DNA from: Croceicoccus sp. YJ47
GTDB taxonomy: Bacteria; Pseudomonadota; Alphaproteobacteria; Sphingomonadales; Sphingomonadaceae
Length of the DNA stretch: 64,000 nucleotides
Reading direction: 5' to 3'
NCBI RefSeq assembly: GCF_016745095.1
Contig: NZ_CP067087.1
Location: forward strand, 1,538,501-1,602,500
Below the pieces are notes generated by a model that was not told where the DNA came from, ran no database searches, and was given only the letters and a program-made list of their open reading frames with translations. This document shows, in pieces, positions 63,719 to 64,000 of this stretch (its first letter is position 1; the number at the start of each line of letters is the position of its first letter). Made by a program: the position numbers and the translations under genes.

Positions 63719-64000
63719 TCACCGGCTGGCGTGGATCGGCGGCAGGCGGTCGAACCAGGGGCGGGCTTCCTCGAGGTCGCGGGCGAGGCGCACCAAAGTC
63801 GCCTCGTCGGCGAAGCGGCCGACGACCTGGATGCCGACCGGCATGCCCTCCGCGCTCATGCCGAGCGGCAGGCTGACGGAGGGCTGGCCGGTAGCGTTGA
63901 AGGTGCCGAGGAAGGTGAACAGCGTTGTATCGCTTTCGGAAAAATCGGCGGCCGTCAGGTCTTCGCGCGTCGTCGAGAAGAGGCCGTGCGGCGGCGCCGT
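63719..64000 (-). CDS. Amidase (amidase-signature family), C-terminal part (runs off the window)
   Basis: The last 93 codons of an amidase of the GatA-like signature family. The end region is typical: LFTFLGTFNATGQPSVSLPL, GMSAEGMPVGIQVVGRFADE, then LARDLEEARPWFDRLPPI. The catalytic Ser-Ser-Lys part is outside the window, so activity cannot be judged. It points towards the molybdenum-subunit fragment and is separated from it by the palindrome. Substrate unknown. Confidence 0.88.
   Translation of the reverse strand, partial: TAPPHGLFSTTREDLTAADFSESDTTLFTFLGTFNATGQPSVSLPLGMSAEGMPVGIQVVGRFADEATLVRLARDLEEARPWFDRLPPIHASR

Overview
The window is a high-G+C alphaproteobacterial segment. It most resembles a member of the order Sphingomonadales (Sphingomonadaceae or Erythrobacteraceae); no genus is claimed. 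The evidence is a SciP (DUF1153) homologue, an EcfG-type general-stress promoter, etfBA, sucC and bkd blocks of alphaproteobacterial style, compact gene packing with many ATGA/GTGA start-stop overlaps, and an intact IS6100, an element common in sphingomonads.

Positions 1-46,062 are ordinary chromosomal core and housekeeping DNA. They hold a J-domain chaperone beside a YihY-type membrane protein, pdxH, a cation diffusion facilitator, a PhzF-type isomerase, a penicillin-binding-protein-like hydrolase with two uncharacterised neighbours, and mnmA. Next come sciP, a stress-induced GlsB/YeaQ membrane protein behind a textbook EcfG promoter, an RND efflux adaptor/pump pair, a divergent sigma-like protein, etfBA, sucC and a CysQ-like phosphatase. 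An envelope/maturation block (OmpA-type lipoprotein, CBS membrane protein, DUF3035 lipoprotein, lspA, ileS, ribF) leads into folA, a frameshifted purK, purE and gpmA. The branched-chain 2-oxoacid dehydrogenase operon follows, with its divergent Lrp-type regulator, then a thiolase, a BaiN-like flavoprotein, mfd, an unknown coiled-coil membrane protein, a DEAD-box helicase, a YaiI protein and a short-chain dehydrogenase.

Positions 46,161-59,386 (minus strand) form one long flagellar operon, transcribed fliF-G-H-I-J-K-L-M-N-O-P-Q-R-flhB-fliD-fliS, followed by a DksA/TraR-type zinc-finger gene. It encodes the MS ring, C ring, export ATPase, export gate, hook-length control, cap and cap chaperone. 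It is damaged. fliF is cut by IS6100 so that only its C-terminal 243 codons remain, and fliD has an in-frame amber codon at codon 52. FlhB carries NPVQ instead of NPTH, and FliM lacks the usual N-terminal CheY-binding motif. Without a second flagellar system this strain should be non-motile.

Positions 59,387-64,000 are accessory DNA: an intact 880-bp IS6100 without a target duplication, remnants of small genes, a truncated resolvase, a complete serine recombinase with a candidate res region, an SRPBCC protein with a broken ArsR-type partner, the 3' part of a xanthine-dehydrogenase-type molybdenum subunit, a perfect palindrome of the type scattered through Rhizobiales genomes, and the 3' end of an amidase. 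The pieces look like a mosaic of deletions and captures, with the last part probably of Rhizobiales origin.

No wholly new multi-gene system could be demonstrated. The least explained items are the coiled-coil membrane protein at 40,959, the HEPN-like protein at 36,792, the two tandem palindromes before the thiolase, the triple TTTTGCA array before sucC and the flagellar oddities.
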